From the NCBI GenBank assembly GCA_017391545.1, contig JAFOYD010000143.1, forward strand, positions 1 through 13,919: a stretch of 13,919 bases of DNA, written 5' to 3'. The notes beneath the pieces are model-generated. The model was given only the letters and a program-made list of their open reading frames with translations. It was not told the DNA's origin and ran no database searches. The position numbers and the translations under genes are program-made. Origin of the DNA: Lachnospiraceae bacterium (GTDB lineage Bacteria; Bacillota; Clostridia; Lachnospirales; Lachnospiraceae). Positions 13,445-13,919 of the stretch are shown piece after piece; position 1 is the stretch's first letter, and each line of letters starts with the position of its first letter.

Positions 13445-13919
13445 CTACACATTATTTGTCTTTTTGGGCGGACGCGGGCCCATGAACTGATAGTAGTATG
13501 TCTTCATCATACCATTATAGATCTTTCTGTTCTTATCTGCTTTTCTGCCGATATCCTTTTGGGCTCCTTCATAGGAAGTAATGAGATAAAGAGACCACGT
13601 ATCAAGACGTTTAAAACTTTCTCCAATTTTCCTGTACAATGGCGGTATGCTTGCTTTTTCCTCCAAACGTTCACCGTAAGGCGGGTTCGTAATGATAAAT
13701 CCATAACGGCCCTCTTGGGGAAGGCTGCCTGCATCTCCCACCTCAAAATCAATCAGCTGCTCCACGCCTGCAAGACGCGCATTCTGTCTTGCGATTTTGA
13801 TCATCTCAGGATCAATATCGCTGCCTTGTATCTTTACTTTTACTGACAGATCCACTTCTTCCCTGGCTTCCTCATAACAGTCGTCCCAGACTTTCCTGGC
13901 AATCAGATGCTCCCATTTC
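13445..13919 (-). CDS. THUMP-type class I SAM-dependent RNA methyltransferase (C-terminal part)
   Basis: The gene enters from beyond the window edge; the frame is open through 13919. The visible ~158 residues start KWEHLIARKVWDDCYEEA and include the Rossmann-fold IQGSDIDPEMIKIARQNARLAG, the acidic DFEVGDAGSLP, and the catalytic motif IV with NPPYGERLEEK, followed by LYRKIGESFKRLDTWSLYLITS and the C-terminal RKADKNRKIYNGMMKTYYYQFMGP typical of the RlmL/YpsC group, which makes N2-methylguanosine in 23S rRNA. The THUMP domain would be in the missing part. TAG at 13445 leaves 32 nt to the next gene, so they probably share a transcript. Confidence 0.93.
   Translation of the reverse strand, partial: KWEHLIARKVWDDCYEEAREEVDLSVKVKIQGSDIDPEMIKIARQNARLAGVEQLIDFEVGDAGSLPQEGRYGFIITNPPYGERLEEKASIPPLYRKIGESFKRLDTWSLYLITSYEGAQKDIGRKADKNRKIYNGMMKTYYYQFMGPRPPKKTNNV

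Noticed and set aside
12970..13485. 171-codon plus-strand frame
   Set aside because: Antisense to the amidase-like gene and the methyltransferase end; Ser/Phe-rich shadow composition and no start signals.

Overview
The window looks like chromosome of a low-to-medium-GC Gram-positive anaerobe, most likely a Lachnospiraceae-type Clostridia. The grounds are a DUF6273 protein, the UPF0735/PheB - homoserine dehydrogenase - aspartate kinase gene order, tRNA genes with no encoded CCA, and A/T-rich promoters close to the sigma-A consensus (TTGACA / TATAAT, 17-bp spacers). This is inferred from protein families; no 16S gene is present. Almost everything is on the minus strand, so the natural reading direction is from 13919 down to 1.

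Layout, right to left. (1) 13919-11175 is a compact housekeeping operon: the end of a THUMP-type RNA methyltransferase, a membrane protein with a degenerate amidase_3-like domain, the ITP/XTP pyrophosphatase RdgB and a YfcE-type phosphodiesterase. (2) 11135-10441 is a six-gene tRNA operon (Pro, Gly, Arg, His, Gln, Lys) with a consensus promoter and a strong terminator. (3) 10371-7151 is a RarD/EamA transporter directly followed, 3 nt later, by a hybrid sensor histidine kinase, ending in a symmetric, probably bidirectional terminator. (4) 7150-6660 has no convincing protein gene. It holds a near-consensus plus-strand promoter, a stable hairpin with a GGGG loop, and phased repeats rich in GGA; I read it as a candidate ~320-nt plus-strand non-coding RNA. 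(5) 6635-2022 is an amino-acid biosynthesis operon: a strong promoter, an attenuator-like leader, pheB-like ACT protein, hom, aspartate kinase, then a MATE transporter. (6) 1980-1815 is tRNA-Leu(UAG) with its own promoter and terminator. (7) 1758-790 is a membrane-anchored DUF6273 protein, with a short insertion-relic-like segment and a 20-codon gene fragment beyond it. (8) 462-1 is thymidine kinase, cut by the window edge.

Functionally, hom and aspartate kinase supply the first and third steps from aspartate to homoserine (threonine, methionine, and through aspartate semialdehyde lysine). The ACT protein upstream is a plausible amino-acid sensor, and the MATE protein could be an exporter carried in the same transcript. 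RdgB, YfcE, the RNA methyltransferase and thymidine kinase are nucleotide/RNA housekeeping. The least explained pieces are the GGA-repeat transcript at 6843-7203, the leader before the pheB-like gene, and the amidase-like protein that appears to have lost its zinc ligands.
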